From NCBI GenBank assembly GCA_029858605.1, contig JAOUET010000020.1, positions 1 to 15,787 on the forward strand: a stretch of 15,787 nucleotides of DNA. Direction: 5' to 3'. A model generated the notes under the pieces. That model searched no databases and was not told the DNA's origin. It was given only the letters and a program-made list of their open reading frames with translations. Position 1 is the stretch's first letter. Each line of letters begins with the position of its first letter. Below are positions 13,534 through 15,787 of this stretch, in pieces. The DNA comes from Coriobacteriia bacterium (GTDB lineage Bacteria > Actinomycetota > Coriobacteriia > Anaerosomatales > JAENZW01). Position numbers and translations under genes: made by a program.

Positions 13534-15787
13534 CAGCAGGGTCACCATCACGTCGTGCACGCCGCCGTCATCGACGAGGGGCACGCGGAGGTCCGGCCTG
13601 TCGGCCCCGTCGAGTTCGAGTCTTGCTACGCCACGGTTCACACCTCGCGGGTTCGTCACGAAGATGCGGTACTCCGTGGAGCCGTGGCGGTAGGCGATAT
13701 CGAATCCCCGCCACGGTTTGGGGATGCACGGATCCACGGTGAAGTATCTCTGCCCGCCTTCGGCGCCAAGCCTCAATCCGAAGACGTACTGCACGACGAC
13801 GCGGTAGAACCAACTCGCCGAGCCCGTGTACCAAGTCCAGCCGCCGCGACCGACGTGAGGAGGGGCAGCATAGACGTCTGCCGCAATCACGTAGGGCTCG
13901 ACCTTGTAGAGTTCGGCGTCCTCGCGAGACCGGGCGTGGTTGACGGGGTTCACAAGGTCGAGCAGGCCGATGGCCTCGTCGCCGTCCTTCTGCAATAGGT
14001 AGGCGAGCACCACCCAAAGAGCGGCATGCGTGTATTGGCCTCCGTTTTCGCGGACACCGGGAACGTACCCCTTGATGTATCCGGGATCGTGCGCCATGCG
14101 GTCGAACGGCGGAGTCAGAAGGGCGATGAGCTTGTCTTCGCGGCGCACCAGCTTCTCCTCCACGGAGTCGAGCGCCAGGAGCGCTCGCCCAGTGTCGGCG
14201 GAACCCGATATCGTGGCCCATGCCTGCGCTACTGCGTCTATTCGGCATTCCTCGGCGTGTCGAGTTCCCAGCGGCGTGCCGTCGTCGAAGTAGGCGCGCC
14301 GGTACCATGAGCCGTCCCAAGCATTCGCTTCCACCGCGTCGGCAAGCCGCTTGGCCCATTTGCGATAGTCGTCCGCGCGATCCATCTCACCCATGCGCTC
14401 GCAGACGTCGGCGAAGCTCTTGAGGGTTGCGTTCAGGAACCAAGCCAGCCACACACTCTCGCCGCGCCCGTCTATCCCGACTCGGTTCATACCGTCGTTC
14501 CAGTCGCCTCCACCCATGAGCGGGAGCCCGTGAGGGCCGGTCTCCCGAGCGGACTCCAGTGCACGCACGCAGTGTTCGTAGACCGTGCCGGCAACCTCTG
14601 AAACGGCTGGCTGCATGTAGTTGTCCTCGTGGTTCGGCTCGACTTCCGCTCCTTCGATGAAGGCCGTAAGCTCGTGCAACACACTCTCGTCGCCTGTAGC
14701 TCCAACGTACTCTGCGGCCACGTATGGCAGCCAGTGACGGTCGTCAGAAATGCGCGTCCGGACGCCACGTCCCGAGTACGGCTGCCACCAGTGGAGAACG
14801 TCACCGAGCTGGAACTGATGCCTGGACGCCTCGAGGATCTGCGCACGAATGAGATCGGGCCGAGCGTAGATCGTGCACAAAGAGTCCTGAAGCTGGTCCC
14901 TGAAGCCGTATGCACCTGACGACTGGTATGCGGCGGTTCGGCCCCAAAGCCGACAAGCGATAGCCTGGTAGAGTACGGGACCGTTGACCAGGATATCGAT
15001 GGCCGGGTCCGGAGACTGCACTTGCACGCAGCCGAGGATCTCTTTCCAGTAGTCCTTGACCCCCTCAAGGGCCGCGTCCACGGCTCCGTCTGCCCTGTAG
15101 CGCTCGACCAGCGAACGCGCCTCGTCGAGCTTGGCGGTCTGGCCGAGGAAGAAGGAGACTTGCTCCTCGGCCCCGGGTGCGACCTCGACCTCCACCATCA
15201 GCGCGCCGCAGTTGTCGTGATAGCGGCCAGTGCGAGCGTCGAGCTGCGCCCGGTGCATGGCTGCGGGGTTCGCGGGTCTGCCATTGCGCCCGACGAACTC
15301 GGTTCGGCTGCCCGTGAAAGAATGCAGTTCTCTATCGGTTGCCACGAACGCCGAACGTCCGGGGAAGTCGATATTGAAGTGATTGTGAGCCGTCAGGATC
15401 TGTGATTCTGGGTCGAACCAAGTAGCCACAAGATGCTGGGCCTTGCTGCGGGAACTGCCGAGCGCCCACTCGACGAACTGCGTGACCGTCAAGCGTCGCG
15501 GGCGATCCGTCGTGTTGCGGAGGGAGACCCGGATGACGCGCAGGGGGTCTTCGGTCGAGACGAACCAGTCGAGACGCTGCTCGATTCCGTGGGACAGGTG
15601 CTCGAAGCGGGTGTAGCCCTTGCCGTGGCGCACGACATACGGCCGTCCGCTGCGGACCGGAAGCGGTGTGGGGCTCCAGAACTCGCCGGTCTCCTCGTCA
15701 CGGATATACAGGGCCTCTCCGGACCCGTCGCTCACCGGATCGTTGTTCCATGTGGTCACGCGGTTCTCGTGGCTGTTTAGGGCCCAA
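13525..15787 (-). CDS. GH94 glycoside phosphorylase, C-terminal part (NdvB / 1,2-beta-oligoglucan phosphorylase type), 5' partial
   Basis: 753 residues are visible and the frame stays open through the right edge: the codons before the apparent GTG at 15759 read WALNSHENR and continue a conserved family motif (NRVTTWNNDPVSD), so 15759 is not the true start. The family signatures are GEALYIRDEETGEFWSPTP, AYQSSGAYGFRDQLQDS, GVRTRISDDRHWLPY, the active-site motif GGGDWNDGMNRVG (14470-14514, minus) bearing the general acid Asp, and WYTGSASWFYRVV. GH94 enzymes reversibly phosphorolyse beta-glucosides; this version is like the C-terminal region of cyclic beta-1,2-glucan synthase NdvB/Cgs, where it trims chain length, and like 1,2-beta-oligoglucan phosphorylases. 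The missing N-terminal part, with or without a GT84 transferase, would decide between them. Confidence 0.93.
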   Translation of the reverse strand, partial: WALNSHENRVTTWNNDPVSDGSGEALYIRDEETGEFWSPTPLPVRSGRPYVVRHGKGYTRFEHLSHGIEQRLDWFVSTEDPLRVIRVSLRNTTDRPRRLTVTQFVEWALGSSRSKAQHLVATWFDPESQILTAHNHFNIDFPGRSAFVATDRELHSFTGSRTEFVGRNGRPANPAAMHRAQLDARTGRYHDNCGALMVEVEVAPGAEEQVSFFLGQTAKLDEARSLVERYRADGAVDAALEGVKDYWKEILGCVQVQSPDPAIDILVNGPVLYQAIACRLWGRTAAYQSSGAYGFRDQLQDSLCTIYARPDLIRAQILEASRHQFQLGDVLHWWQPYSGRGVRTRISDDRHWLPYVAAEYVGATGDESVLHELTAFIEGAEVEPNHEDNYMQPAVSEVAGTVYEHCVRALESARETGPHGLPLMGGGDWNDGMNRVGIDGRGESVWLAWFLNATLKSFADVCERMGEMDRADDYRKWAKRLADAVEANAWDGSWYRRAYFDDGTPLGTRHAEECRIDAVAQAWATISGSADTGRALLALDSVEEKLVRREDKLIALLTPPFDRMAHDPGYIKGYVPGVRENGGQYTHAALWVVLAYLLQKDGDEAIGLLDLVNPVNHARSREDAELYKVEPYVIAADVYAAPPHVGRGGWTWYTGSASWFYRVVVQYVFGLRLGAEGGQRYFTVDPCIPKPWRGFDIAYRHGSTEYRIFVTNPRGVNRGVARLELDGADRPDLRVPLVDDGGVHDVMVTLLGG

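Noticed and set aside
15780..15786. GGGCCCA near the right edge, matching the tRNA-Ile 3' end, as a possible attachment site
   Set aside because: Only 7 bases match, in GC-rich coding sequence, and there is no integrase or phage gene in the window.
1..15787. CRISPR arrays, insertion sequences, prophage or toxin-antitoxin genes
   Set aside because: I scanned for regularly spaced repeats, transposase motifs and paired small genes and found none; the only exact tandem repeat noticed is the 17-bp duplication at 13500-13533.

Overview
This GC-rich window reads like a chromosomal segment of an actinobacterial-type genome. I lean towards a Coriobacteriia-like environmental lineage from the GyrA sequence and general gene content, but I cannot prove the taxonomy from sequence alone. 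It begins at the gyrA start, probably close to the replication origin. No stretch above about 300 bases lacks a gene; the largest gaps are about 150-170 nt.

Layout. (1) 14-3336, plus strand: gyrA followed 20 nt later by a HAD-family phosphatase. (2) 3503-7010, plus strand: a compact three-gene MacAB-like transporter cassette (adaptor, ATPase, permease) with 2-nt and overlapping ATGA junctions. (3) 7035-8158: a minus-strand bifunctional-nuclease (DUF151) gene, a divergent YjbQ/UPF0047 gene and a tRNA-Ile(GAT) with its own good -35/-10 promoter and encoded CCA. (4) 8226-12482: a lipid-modification locus. On the minus strand an FAD oxidoreductase, a DUF1365 protein and a CFA-synthase-like methyltransferase are joined by two 4-nt stop/start overlaps; a short-chain dehydrogenase is divergently transcribed across a 152-bp gap. 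(5) 12644-13474, plus strand: an orphan eight-helix membrane protein resembling the sensor part of actinobacterial GGDEF/kinase proteins, with no output domain. (6) 13525 to the window end, minus strand: the C-terminal part of a GH94 phosphorylase / NdvB-type protein whose frame stays open through the right edge.

How the genes work together. Regions 1 and 3 hold housekeeping functions (topology, phosphate metabolism, translation). Region 2 is a complete inner-membrane efflux or export unit lacking an outer-membrane partner. Region 4 is the most interesting: the oxidoreductase-DUF1365-methyltransferase trio is a known conserved lipid module (Rv0449c-Rv0448c-Rv0447c/ufaA1 in Mycobacterium tuberculosis; related genes in the ChrR/RpoE singlet-oxygen regulon of Rhodobacter). 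Here it appears without its usual ECF sigma/anti-sigma partners, and its methyltransferase carries Ser and Gln where E. coli Cfa has the bicarbonate-site Cys139 and His266. I found no CRISPR array, insertion sequence or phage gene. I see no clearly new system; the best candidates for something undescribed are the chemistry of the lipid locus, the repeat-built adaptor hairpin and the orphan sensor.
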